NCBI RefSeq assembly: GCF_008369935.1
Contig: NZ_VTUZ01000009.1
Span: 186,001 to 250,000 of the forward strand
Source: Paraburkholderia panacisoli
GTDB taxonomy: Bacteria; Pseudomonadota; Gammaproteobacteria; Burkholderiales; Burkholderiaceae
Direction of reading: 5' to 3'
DNA: 64,000 nt
Below the pieces are notes generated by a model. That model was not told the origin of the DNA. It searched no databases and worked only from the letters and a program-made list of their open reading frames with translations. Below, piece by piece: positions 8,658-16,742 of the stretch (its first letter is position 1; each line of letters begins with the position of its first letter). The position numbers and the translations under genes are program-made.

Positions 8658-9530
8658 TTGCCAAAGCTCTCGATTGACCTGACTTACGTCGGGGCCGGTA
8701 TCCACGAGGAGCTGATCGCGCATGTAGCCGATCAAGAGGGATATTTCGAGGAAGAAGGTGTTCACGTCGCCCTCCGCGACGGAGCCGTATGGAAGACTGA
8801 ACGTGTGCGCGCGGGCGCAACCATCGGTCTTGGCCGGGCCCTATTGTCGCGAATGACTGACGGCATCGAATGGACGGCCCTAAGCGTCAACACGCACCGA
8901 CCGCTTTTTTGGTTCGTCGGCGCTAACGGCGTGAAGTCCATGGAGGATCTTCGGGGCCGCCGACTGGCGGTTCACGGGGCCCGCACCGCCCCCGGGGTTT
9001 TTGCGCGGATCGTGCTGCGCAAGCACGGGCTGGATCCCGATCGCGACGTGGAATGCGTGCATCGAATCCCGGGCGACTACCAGATGGACCTGCGACGCCT
9101 TCGCGACGGTACGATTGATGCGGCTTACGTGGGCAGCACGTTATCGGCTGAACAGGTCGCCCGCGAAGAGGGATTTTCGGTGCTGTCCTGGGTGGGCGAC
9201 CACTTCCAGATCCCCACTGTGGGACTCGCCGTGGACCCTTCGCGCATCTCGCTCGACGATCCAGCCCTGCAAGCTATGGTGCGGGCCTACAAGCGGTCGC
9301 TCAAAACGATCGCCGAACAGCCCAGCCTCGCCGTCGAACACATCGCATCGATGTTGAACCGACTGACCAACGCAGAAGCGGAGCAACACTACGAGCGGTA
9401 CATCCGTCCGCATTTCACTTCCGATGGTCGCGTGGACCTCAAAGTTGCCAAAGAGGGGGTCGCTGCTGTCGCCGCGGAACTCGGCGTCCCTGCGGGAACC
9501 GCCGACCAGATGTTCCTGACGACCTTGTAA
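8658..9530 (+). CDS. SsuA/NMT1-type substrate-binding protein without signal peptide
   Basis: The 290-residue protein has the fold signature of ABC-transporter substrate-binding proteins of the sulfonate/nitrate/taurine or NMT1/THI5 type: VADQEGYFEEEGVHV near the N-terminus, the phrase SMEDLRGRRLAVHG, then FARIVLRKHGLDPDRD. No signal peptide or lipobox is present; the sequence starts at once with PKLSIDLTYVG. No permease or ATPase genes adjoin it. A cytosolic role as enzyme or ligand-binding accessory protein is therefore more likely than transport. The start is a TTG preceded by AGAGGTG. It lies inside the phenol-degradation operon, 84 bp after the SDR. Confidence 0.75.
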   Translation: MPKLSIDLTYVGAGIHEELIAHVADQEGYFEEEGVHVALRDGAVWKTERVRAGATIGLGRALLSRMTDGIEWTALSVNTHRPLFWFVGANGVKSMEDLRGRRLAVHGARTAPGVFARIVLRKHGLDPDRDVECVHRIPGDYQMDLRRLRDGTIDAAYVGSTLSAEQVAREEGFSVLSWVGDHFQIPTVGLAVDPSRISLDDPALQAMVRAYKRSLKTIAEQPSLAVEHIASMLNRLTNAEAEQHYERYIRPHFTSDGRVDLKVAKEGVAAVAAELGVPAGTADQMFLTTL

Positions 9531-9583
9531 GCCGGCCGCTGCCTGAACTGGGACGCAAGCAATCTTCCATCTGGAGACGTGTT

Positions 9584-10165
9584 ATGCCCAACACGCAGAA
9601 AAGACAAGTATTAGCTGCCGATTTCGCAATTGCCACGCCGCCGGGAAATCTGCCAGAGACAGTATCTGCCGAAGTGAGCGCGACTGAGATGAGGGAGGCG
9701 CTTTCCAAAGCAATCACTCCCGTGACTATCCTCGCCACTGACGGCCCGGGTGGCAGAGCTGGCGTTACCTGCTCTGCAGTCTGCTCAGTGTGTGACACGC
9801 CTCCGACTGTGCTGGTTTGCGTCAACCGCAACAGCTTCGCTAACGGCGTGATCAAAGCGAACGGGATACTCACTGTGAACTGGCTGAGTGCAGATCAGAG
9901 TGAACTGTCCCAACTCTTCGCGGGCGTTGGTGGGCTGTCAATGCCAGAACGGTTTGAGAGGAGTCAGTGGGGAATCCTGGCAAGCGGCGCTCCCTACTGC
10001 AAGGAAGCGATGATGACGCTCGACTGTCGTGTCGCAGATGCTATTGAGGTTGGGACGCACAGCCTCATTTTCGCGCGCGTTATCGCGACCACCAAAGCAG
10101 AAGAGCGTCACCCCCTCGCTTACTATCAGCGCGCTTACGCAACAACCCGGCCCGCAACACTTTAA
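9584..10165 (+). CDS. NAD(P)H:flavin oxidoreductase supplying FADH2 to the phenol monooxygenase
   Basis: The 193-residue protein belongs to the flavin reductase-like (HpaC/RutF/TftC/TcpX) family. Visible markers are MREALSKAITPVTILATDGP, GVTCSAVCSVCDTPPTVLVC, and the C-terminal IFARVIATTKAEERHPLAYY. Members reduce free FAD or FMN with NADH and hand the reduced flavin to a separate monooxygenase. It lies 37 bp upstream of that monooxygenase, the standard arrangement in two-component chlorophenol and nitrophenol oxidases. Length is normal for the family. A GGAG box precedes the ATG. A decayed paralogue forms the front half of the remnant at 5529. Confidence 0.9.
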   Translation: MPNTQKRQVLAADFAIATPPGNLPETVSAEVSATEMREALSKAITPVTILATDGPGGRAGVTCSAVCSVCDTPPTVLVCVNRNSFANGVIKANGILTVNWLSADQSELSQLFAGVGGLSMPERFERSQWGILASGAPYCKEAMMTLDCRVADAIEVGTHSLIFARVIATTKAEERHPLAYYQRAYATTRPATL

Positions 10166-10202
10166 TCAGTCGTTTTCAATTAAATACTCGAAGGAAAAAG
10201 TC

Positions 10203-11756
10203 ATGATCCGAACCGGTCGTCAATACCTTGACTCTCTGAATGACGGGCGTCAAGTCTGGGTGGGAAACGAAAAGATCGATAACATCGCGACGCACCCTAA
10301 AACGCGTGACTATGCTCAGCGTCATGCAGATTTCTATGACTTGCATCATCGCCCCGATTTGCAAGACGTCGTGACCTTTGTCGACGAGAATGGCAAACGT
10401 CGTTCAATGCAATGGTTCGGCCATCACAGTAAGGACCAACTTCGGCGTAAGCGCAAGTACCACGAGACCGTGATGCGCGAAATGGCTGGTGCATCCTTTC
10501 CCCGCAGTCCCGATGTGAACAACTACGTATTGCAGACTTACCTGGATGATCCGACGCCATGGGAAACCCAATCTATCGGTGCGGAGGGCCATATCAAAGC
10601 GAAAAATATCGTTAACTTCGTTAACTTTGCGAAGGATAACGATTTTAATTGCGCACCGCAATTTGTCGATCCGCAAATGGACCGGTCCAACCCGGAAGCA
10701 CAGGCGCGCTCGCCGGGTCTGCGTATAGTCGAACAGAACGAGAAGGGAATCGTTGTCAACGGTATCAAAGCGATCGGCACTGGCGTCGCTTTTGCCGATT
10801 GGATCCATATCGGCGTCTTCTTCCGTCCTGGCATTCCCGGTGATCAGGTTATTTTCGCAGCGACGCCCGTCAATACCAAAGGGGTGACGATCGTCTGTCG
10901 TGAAGGCGTGGTGAAGGATGATCCGATCGAACACCCGCTGGCCTCCCAAGGCGATGAACTCGACGGCATGACGCTTTTCGAAAATGTCTTCATTCCGTGG
11001 TCGCATGTCTTCCATATCGGCAATCCTGAACATGCCAAGCTTTACCCGCAACGTGTCTTCGACTGGCTGCATTACCATGCGCTGGTTCGCCAGATGGTGC
11101 GCGCTGAGCTGATGGCTGGACTCGCCGTGCTGATTACCGAGCATATTGGAACCAACAAGATTCCGGCTGTCATGACCCGGGTCGCGAAACTGATTGGTTT
11201 TCACCAGGCGATGCTAGCCCACGTTATCGCGGCGGAGGAATTGGGCTTTCACACGCCCGGCGGACACTACAAGCCGAATATTCTGATCTACGACTTTGGT
11301 CGCGCGCTCTATCTCGAGAACTTCTCGCAGATGATCTACGAGCTGGTCGACCTTTCCGGGCGTAGTGCTCTTATCTTCGCGAGCGAAGATCAATGGAATG
11401 ATGCGACGCTCAATCCGTGGTTTGAACGCTTGAACAGCGGCCCCGTCGGCAAGCCGCACGACCGCGTTCAGATCGGCCGGGTGATCCGTGACCTGTTCCT
11501 GACGGACTGGGGTAGCCGCCTGTTCGTTTTCGAAAACTTCAACGGCACGCCGCTACAGGCGATTCGCACGCTGACCATGCAACGCGCGGAATTCTCTGGT
11601 TCGGGCCCGTATGCAAGACTCGCTCGCCGGGTTTGCGGAATCGAGTCGGAGATCGACGAGAACAGCGATTACAAAGTGACGGCCGACTACGCCAAAGCGC
11701 TTGACTCGGCACGGCATCAAGAATCGCTGGCACTCAGCGGCACCATGTCCATCTGA
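10203..11756 (+). CDS. FADH2-dependent phenol (chloro/nitrophenol) monooxygenase, HpaB family
   Basis: The 517-residue protein is the oxygenase of a two-component flavin system of the 4-hydroxyphenylacetate 3-hydroxylase family. Its length matches the chlorophenol/nitrophenol group (TftD, TcpA, HadA) rather than unrelated acyl-CoA dehydrogenases. Visible landmarks are RTGRQYLDSLNDGR at the N-terminus, FPRSPDVNNYVLQTYLDDP, VNFVNFAKDNDFNCAPQFVDPQ, and GIKAIGTGVAFADWIHIG in the flavin domain. It should hydroxylate para-substituted phenols with release of halide or nitrite to give a benzoquinone. The start at 10203 has AAGGA seven to eight bases upstream; an earlier in-frame start overlaps the flavin reductase. 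The exact substrate cannot be read from sequence. Confidence 0.9.
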   Translation: MIRTGRQYLDSLNDGRQVWVGNEKIDNIATHPKTRDYAQRHADFYDLHHRPDLQDVVTFVDENGKRRSMQWFGHHSKDQLRRKRKYHETVMREMAGASFPRSPDVNNYVLQTYLDDPTPWETQSIGAEGHIKAKNIVNFVNFAKDNDFNCAPQFVDPQMDRSNPEAQARSPGLRIVEQNEKGIVVNGIKAIGTGVAFADWIHIGVFFRPGIPGDQVIFAATPVNTKGVTIVCREGVVKDDPIEHPLASQGDELDGMTLFENVFIPWSHVFHIGNPEHAKLYPQRVFDWLHYHALVRQMVRAELMAGLAVLITEHIGTNKIPAVMTRVAKLIGFHQAMLAHVIAAEELGFHTPGGHYKPNILIYDFGRALYLENFSQMIYELVDLSGRSALIFASEDQWNDATLNPWFERLNSGPVGKPHDRVQIGRVIRDLFLTDWGSRLFVFENFNGTPLQAIRTLTMQRAEFSGSGPYARLARRVCGIESEIDENSDYKVTADYAKALDSARHQESLALSGTMSI

Positions 11757-11805
11757 CGCGCAATCAGCCTAAGTTCGTGAGTTACCTGCGCTAATTGCGA
11801 TGTAA

Positions 11806-11827
11806 GTACCGTGCTTTTGCACGGTAC
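11806..11827 (+). promoter_or_regulatory. perfect hairpin between monooxygenase and nitroreductase genes
   Basis: A 9-bp perfect stem, GTACCGTGC (11806-11814) with GCACGGTAC (11819-11827), closes a TTTT loop. No long T-run follows. It could act as an mRNA-processing or stability element that sets the level of the downstream genes. Symmetry is observed; the role is inference. Confidence 0.5.
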
Positions 11828-11854
11828 CATTTCTCTCCAGGACGATGACGCATT

Positions 11855-12445
11855 ATGTTAGATGAGCATTTTTTGGACCGTGTGTTTCGCAAGGGTCGAA
11901 GCCAAAACGGGTGGCTCGATGAGCCGGTCTCGGACGAGCAGTTGAAACAAGTGTACGAACTAATGAAGTGGGGTCCCACTTCAGTGAATTGTTCGCCGGC
12001 TCGGATCGTTTTCGTGCGCAGTGAAGCCGGCAAGGAAAAGCTGAAGGACGCTCTCAGTCCGGGGAATGTCGTTAAGAGTATGACGGCGCCAGTGCTGGCG
12101 GTTGTCGGTTACGAGACGCGTTTCTACGAGGATCTGCCGAGGCTCTTTCCGCATAACCCGACTGTCAAGGCCTGGTTCGAAGGCGAAGCGAAGATCGGGT
12201 TCGCTGAAACGACTGCCTTTCGCAATGGAACCTTGCAGGGTGGATATCTGATCGCGGCGGCACGTGCGGTTGGTCTGGACTGCGGCCCGATGTCCGGTTT
12301 CGACAATGCAAAGGTTGACGCCACAGTGTTCGCTGGCACATCGATCAAATCGAACTTCATTTGCGGCCTGGGTCGCGGGGATCCTTCCGCGTTGTTTCCT
12401 CGCAGCCCACGGCTTTCTTTTGACGAAGCCTGCAAGGTAATTTGA
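11855..12445 (+). CDS. RutE/HadB/TcpB-like nitroreductase-family quinone reductase
   Basis: The 196-residue protein is a nitroreductase-family flavoprotein of the RutE subgroup: KWGPTSVNCSPARIVFV at about 38-54, PVLAVVGYETRFYEDLPRLFPHN, then LQGGYLIAAARAVGLDCGPMSGFD and the C-terminal SPRLSFDEACKVI. In chlorophenol clusters the homologue reduces the quinone made by the monooxygenase, protecting the cell and feeding hydroxyquinol to the dioxygenase; in pyrimidine catabolism RutE reduces malonic semialdehyde. Operon context favours the quinone role. A decayed copy of its C-terminal half ends the chimera at 5529-6386. Confidence 0.85.
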   Translation: MLDEHFLDRVFRKGRSQNGWLDEPVSDEQLKQVYELMKWGPTSVNCSPARIVFVRSEAGKEKLKDALSPGNVVKSMTAPVLAVVGYETRFYEDLPRLFPHNPTVKAWFEGEAKIGFAETTAFRNGTLQGGYLIAAARAVGLDCGPMSGFDNAKVDATVFAGTSIKSNFICGLGRGDPSALFPRSPRLSFDEACKVI

Positions 12446-12477
12446 TCCGCTATTGACGAGGCTTACGGGAGGTATCC

Positions 12478-13365
12478 ATGATAGTCATCTCCGATCCAAG
12501 TGAATTCCATTTGTCCGGGTCGGCCGTGTCGATCGGGATGTTCGATGGCGTTCACCGTGGGCACAGGCGCGTTCTGCGGACGCTGCGAGATCAAGGATTG
12601 GTCTTGCAGCTCCCCACTGTTGTGGTCACATTCGATCCTCACCCGCTTGCCACGTTGCGTCCCGAATCCTGCCCACCACGCTTATCGACCCTTGAAGGTC
12701 GTATGGATCTGTTAGCGTCCACGGGACATGTCGACTACTGCCTCGTTCTGAAATTTGATCGGCAGCGAAGCGTGGAGTCGGCAGATGAATTTGTGCGGGG
12801 GACTTTGGTTGACAAGCTGGGCATGCGTTCACTGATCGTCGGCGAGAATTTCGTCTGCGGCAGTGGTCGACAAGGCAATACGACGTATTTGGGCAACCTT
12901 GGTGGTTGCCTCAGGTTTGACGTATGTCCCGTGCCGCTGCGGCCAAATACGTACATTGAGAACGGTGCGCAGTGTTCGTCAAGCGAAACACGGCGGCTAA
13001 TCCAGCAAGGCAATATTGCTGACGCAAATGCAATGCTAGATCGGCCGCACGAGCTGTCCGGGACGGTGTTCGGTCCGAGTGATTCTGCTTGCCGCGTGAT
13101 CGACCTCCTGGTACCCGGTGATTTGTGTTCGCCGCCGATAGGGGATTACGCCGGAACGGTAAAAAAGCAGCATGTCGCGGCGCCCTGGATTGACGCTATC
13201 TTGCAGGTTCGAGAGGAACATTCACAGATTGGCGCGCGCACGATACGTTTGCTTGTTGAGAAGCAGACGCGAGTTGCCCTCGGTGACGCGATGACCGTCC
13301 GATTCCATGATCGGGCGAGATCGGCCCCAAGCCGCTTCGCATTCAACACGATGGCCTTGACTTGA
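12478..13365 (+). CDS. RibF-like FAD synthetase with degenerate flavokinase half
   Basis: The 295-residue protein starts like bifunctional RibF: IGMFDGVHRGHRRVL carries the HxGH nucleotidyltransferase motif (about residues 17-31), TFDPHP follows, and SSSETRRLIQQG corresponds to the ISSxxxR segment. The C-terminal half should hold riboflavin kinase, but the GFPTAN motif is not recognisable; the region reads ELSGTVFGPSDSACRVIDLL. The likely remaining activity is FMN adenylylation to FAD. It sits between the quinone reductase and maleylacetate reductase genes, so it may top up FAD for the FADH2-dependent monooxygenase. A normal housekeeping ribF would be elsewhere. GGGAGG precedes the ATG. Confidence 0.8.
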   Translation: MIVISDPSEFHLSGSAVSIGMFDGVHRGHRRVLRTLRDQGLVLQLPTVVVTFDPHPLATLRPESCPPRLSTLEGRMDLLASTGHVDYCLVLKFDRQRSVESADEFVRGTLVDKLGMRSLIVGENFVCGSGRQGNTTYLGNLGGCLRFDVCPVPLRPNTYIENGAQCSSSETRRLIQQGNIADANAMLDRPHELSGTVFGPSDSACRVIDLLVPGDLCSPPIGDYAGTVKKQHVAAPWIDAILQVREEHSQIGARTIRLLVEKQTRVALGDAMTVRFHDRARSAPSRFAFNTMALT

Positions 13366-13381
13366 GCCAGCGAGAACTATC

Positions 13382-14446
13382 ATGAACCAATTTATTTTTA
13401 CGAGCCATCCGCAGCGAGTCGTATTTGGTGCAGGCGCTCTGGGCCGGATCGAAGCAGAAATCGACCTGCTTGGCGCGCGTCACGCACTCATACTCGCGAC
13501 ACCTGATCAACGTCGAGATGCAGAACGGATAGCAGGGATTCTCGGGTCTCGTGTCGCCGGCGTGTTCGATAGGGCGGCTATGCATGTACCGGTCGAGGTT
13601 GCGCGCGAAGCACGCGAGCTAGCGCGTCGTCTTGACGCCGACTGCGCCATAGCAATCGGCGGTGGTTCGACGACAGGACTCGGAAAAGCGATCGCACTGG
13701 AGTCGGACCTTCCGATTCTTGCTATTCCGACTACCTATGCTGGTTCTGAAATGACACCGATCTACGGTATAACCGAAGCGGGGCTAAAGAAGACCGGTCG
13801 CGATATCCGTGTCATGCCAAAGACCGTGATCTACGATCCCGAACTTACTTACTCGCTGCCAGTATCGTTGAGCGTTAGCAGCGGGATCAATGCGATTGCT
13901 CATGCGGCGGAAGGTCTTTACGCCCTGGATGCCAACCCGATCACAGATCTGATGGCCGCCGAGGGCATCGCTGCCATCGGACGAGCGCTGCCCTTACTGA
14001 CGCTCGACTCCGAAGATGCGCACGTTCGGCGCGCGCGTGCGGATGCGCTCTACGGCGCGTGGCTATGTGGATCGGTGCTGGGGAGCGTGGGTATGTCTCT
14101 GCATCATAAACTTTGCCATGTGTTAGGCGGCAGCTTCAACCTGCCGCATGCAGAAACCCACACTATCGTCTTGCCGCATGCACTCGCCTACAACGCGACG
14201 GCCGCCTCCCGTGCGATGGAGCGCATCGCGCGTGCGCTAAACGGCACTAGCGCACCGCAAGCCATTTTCGATCTGGCGAAAATGAACGGTGTACCGTTGG
14301 CATTGAAGGATATCGGAATGAAAGCGTCAGAACTCGATAAGGCATGCGCGATTGCGCTGGAAAATCAATACCCCAATCCTCGGCCACTAGAGAGAGTGGC
14401 AATAAGACAACTGCTACAAGATGCATACGAGGGTGTACGACCGTAG
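13382..14446 (+). CDS. maleylacetate reductase
   Basis: The 354-residue protein belongs to the iron-containing alcohol dehydrogenase family, maleylacetate reductase branch. Visible features are FGAGALGRIEAEIDLLGARH near the N-terminus, AIGGGSTTGLGKAIAL (cofactor motif GGGS), PTTYAGSEMTPIYGIT, INAIAHAAEGLYA, SLHHKLCHVLGGSFNLPHAE with the His cluster, and NPRPLE near the end. It reduces maleylacetate to 3-oxoadipate with NAD(P)H, the step after hydroxyquinol ring cleavage. It starts 16 bp after the FAD synthetase gene and precedes the dioxygenase gene. Length is typical. Confidence 0.93.
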   Translation: MNQFIFTSHPQRVVFGAGALGRIEAEIDLLGARHALILATPDQRRDAERIAGILGSRVAGVFDRAAMHVPVEVAREARELARRLDADCAIAIGGGSTTGLGKAIALESDLPILAIPTTYAGSEMTPIYGITEAGLKKTGRDIRVMPKTVIYDPELTYSLPVSLSVSSGINAIAHAAEGLYALDANPITDLMAAEGIAAIGRALPLLTLDSEDAHVRRARADALYGAWLCGSVLGSVGMSLHHKLCHVLGGSFNLPHAETHTIVLPHALAYNATAASRAMERIARALNGTSAPQAIFDLAKMNGVPLALKDIGMKASELDKACAIALENQYPNPRPLERVAIRQLLQDAYEGVRP

Positions 14447-14530
14447 ATCCGATTGCACCATCCATCGCCAGAGGCATTATTAGTCTCCTCGCCTCGCTGA
14501 TCATCAACACTCAAGAAATGAGAGACAAAC

Positions 14531-15361
14531 GTGCGAAACCTGAATGAACAAACTGTCACGCAAGCAGTGGTAGATCTCTTATCCGGCACCCCGGATCCTC
14601 GTCTGAAGGCCCTACTCGTCAGCCTTATCACTCATCTACATAACTTCGCACGGGAAGTCGAATTAACCGAACAAGAGCTGCAGGCAGCGATTTCATTTTT
14701 GACCGCGACCGGGAAAAAATGTGACGACAAGCGGCAGGAATTCATCTTGTTGAGTGACGTCATCGGGTTGTCGATGTTGACAGTTGCGATGAACAACAAA
14801 AAACCGGAAGGTTGCACGGAATCGACCGTTTTCGGGCCGTTCCACGTAAAAGGCGCGCCCAGGTATGACAATGGTGCCGATATCGCCAATGGCGCGGTGG
14901 GTGAACCTTGCCTCGTACGAGGTACCGTGACGGATCGCAATGGCGAACCAATTGCCGGGGCGGAGCTGGAAGTTTGGCAGGCCGACGCCGAGGGGAACTA
15001 TGACGTTCAGTATCCGGATCTCGAGACCCATCAAGCTAGAGGCGTACTCACGTCCCAACAGGACGGTAGTTTCGAATTTCGTACGGTTGTCGCTGTCGCC
15101 TACCCAATTCCAGTCGATGGTCCAGTGGGCGAATTGCTGCGTGCTACGGGACGCCACCCTTGGCGCCCCGCCCACCTTCATTTCATGATCAAGGCGAAGC
15201 ATTACCAGACATTGGTCACGCACGTATTTCGTAACGGCGACCAATATCTGGATTCCGATGCTGTTTTCGGCGTACGGCAAACGTTGGTAGCCGACTGGAT
15301 CAAGCAGCCCGACGGCGGTTATACATTGACTTACGACTTCGTACTAAACCCCGAGGGCTAA
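14531..15361 (+). CDS. hydroxyquinol 1,2-dioxygenase (intradiol)
   Basis: The 276-residue protein has an N-terminal dimerisation domain (about 1-100), then the intradiol domain: VFGPFHVKGAPRYDNGADI, GAELEVWQADAEGNYDVQYP and the C-terminal half. Ferric-iron ligands can be placed: Tyr in NYDVQYPD, Tyr in VAYPIPVDGP, and two His in RHPWRPAHLHFMI. It opens hydroxyquinol (1,2,4-benzenetriol) to maleylacetate using O2. The start is GTG at 14531 and the length is slightly short of some homologues. It is the last gene of the operon, and a strong hairpin follows. Confidence 0.93.
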   Translation: MRNLNEQTVTQAVVDLLSGTPDPRLKALLVSLITHLHNFAREVELTEQELQAAISFLTATGKKCDDKRQEFILLSDVIGLSMLTVAMNNKKPEGCTESTVFGPFHVKGAPRYDNGADIANGAVGEPCLVRGTVTDRNGEPIAGAELEVWQADAEGNYDVQYPDLETHQARGVLTSQQDGSFEFRTVVAVAYPIPVDGPVGELLRATGRHPWRPAHLHFMIKAKHYQTLVTHVFRNGDQYLDSDAVFGVRQTLVADWIKQPDGGYTLTYDFVLNPEG

Positions 15362-15408
15362 GGTGCTTCGTAGTATTGTCATTTTTAATGATGAATAGCG
15401 GACTTTAG

Positions 15409-15437
15409 GTCTGCATCGAATTCTGTTCGATGCAGAC
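15409..15437. terminator. bidirectional terminator between dioxygenase and lysR
   Basis: A perfect 12-bp stem (15409-15420 with 15426-15437) closes a 5-nt loop in the 93-bp gap between two convergent genes. The T-tracts are short, TT on the right and an interrupted tract on the left. Position and symmetry support shared termination of both transcripts. Confidence 0.7.
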
Positions 15438-15454
15438 TTGAACGCGCTCGCGCT

Positions 15455-16393
15455 TCACCCTGGTGTCGAAAACAGCGTGCGAAATACGTTTCGAAGCCAT
15501 TGATTACCCGGTTCGAGGTGGCACCGATCGTGCCAGTACTGGGCGATTTGAAGTTTGGGTAATGTGATCGGCGGCTCAACCAATTGCAAGTCGAGGTCTT
15601 GACTCATTATCACTGCAAGCGTCTTTGGAATCGTAGCGATCACGTCGGAGTGCTTCGCAATCTGCGCGGCCGAAGTAAAGACTGGGACGCGACACACGAT
15701 ATTTCTGCGTGGCACTTCAGATTCAATGATCCGCTCAACTGACAAGTGTTCGTGCCCAGTGCCTAGTGCAGACACGAGCGCGTGCTTCTCCGCGATAAAC
15801 TGTTCCTTGCTTGGATGCGTGCCGATCCGCGGATGGTCTTTGCGCGTCACGCTTACGTAGGTCTCGGTCCACAGCGGTAGACGCCGAATACCCATCGTAA
15901 GAGAGGGGAAGGAGCCGATTGCCAGATCGACGAGGCCCGATTCAAGCCACAAATCGAGGTGTTGTGCGTCGCACGGAATCGATTGTACGCATATGCCGGG
16001 CGCTTCTGCAGCCAGGTAGTTCAACAGGGCCGGGAATATCTTCACCACACCTGCATCGATAAGAAAGAAGCTGAACTTACGCGTTGACGTTTTTGGATCG
16101 AATGACGCGTGCTCCGAGCGCAGCGTGCTCATTTTTTTTAATATCGACCTCACGGGTTCTGCGAGCTCGAGCGCCTTCGGTGTGGGCTCCATGCGCAGCG
16201 CTACACGCACGAAAAGTGGGTCTCCAAAATACAGTCGTAGTCGCGCCAGCGTCTTGCTCAATGCGGGCTGCGAAAGATTTAGCACGCGCGCGGCCTTGGT
16301 CAGGCTGTGTTCGGTCAGCAGCACGTCGAATACTTGCAGGTGGTGGAAGTCCAGTTCGACATCGCCTTCATTTCTTTGCGGAATAGTGTCCAT
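15455..16393 (-). CDS. LysR-type regulator of the hydroxyquinol pathway operon
   Basis: The 312-residue protein has the HTH near residues 20-60 (HHLQVFDVLLTEHSL, AARVLNLSQPALSKTLARLR) and a family continuation FGDPLFVRVALRMEPTPKAL, typical of the NahR/PnpR/LinR branch that controls aromatic catabolism. The effector-binding domain follows from about residue 100. It is convergent with the operon it probably controls. Its first codons lie inside regulatory copy C, which suggests autoregulation, and the same 72-bp module precedes the operon. Two decayed paralogues of its 5' end exist at 5272-5462 and beside 7582. Inducer unknown; a phenol or pathway intermediate is likely. Confidence 0.9.
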   Translation of the reverse strand: MDTIPQRNEGDVELDFHHLQVFDVLLTEHSLTKAARVLNLSQPALSKTLARLRLYFGDPLFVRVALRMEPTPKALELAEPVRSILKKMSTLRSEHASFDPKTSTRKFSFFLIDAGVVKIFPALLNYLAAEAPGICVQSIPCDAQHLDLWLESGLVDLAIGSFPSLTMGIRRLPLWTETYVSVTRKDHPRIGTHPSKEQFIAEKHALVSALGTGHEHLSVERIIESEVPRRNIVCRVPVFTSAAQIAKHSDVIATIPKTLAVIMSQDLDLQLVEPPITLPKLQIAQYWHDRCHLEPGNQWLRNVFRTLFSTPG

Positions 16394-16437
16394 GCGTCAG
16401 CGGCCCTATCAATGCCAATTTGGTGAGTCAACTGTAG
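16366..16437 (-). promoter_or_regulatory. 72-bp LysR-type regulatory module, copy C, overlapping the lysR start
   Basis: This copy shares the layout of A and B: CTTCATT at 16366, GAATAGTGTCCAT at 16381, and TGTAG ending at 16437. The intact lysR start codon (16391-16393) lies inside the dyad. Its right-hand side should face a divergent operon, but none remains there. Autoregulation is inferred from the overlap. Confidence 0.6.
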
Positions 16438-16742
16438 CCGATCCAAAAAACGGTGCCACTCGGAGTATTCACCAACATACAGCGGCTGGACGGCACCGGC
16501 GCCGGGAAGCCACCACTTCCCGGAAGTCAAGGGCGACGCTGTCATCTCGCTCACTTTTCTGCCCGCAGGACGGATCGCGTTCGACGTCAAACCGCCGCAG
16601 CATTGAAACGCACAGGCGCGCCCGGACAATATCCTCTCAACTGTCAATCAGACTTGAGTCGCGTTTGCCCTCTTGACAACTGCCGTGAGCCGTTCCACTA
16701 CCGCCCCGGAGTCGTTACGATTGGATCTGGTCCCACATCGCT
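16438..16742. other. gap without recognised gene
   Basis: Short overlapping frames exist on both strands. None matches a family I know. The position to the right of module C is where a divergent catabolic operon would be expected, so this may be scar sequence. Confidence 0.35.
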
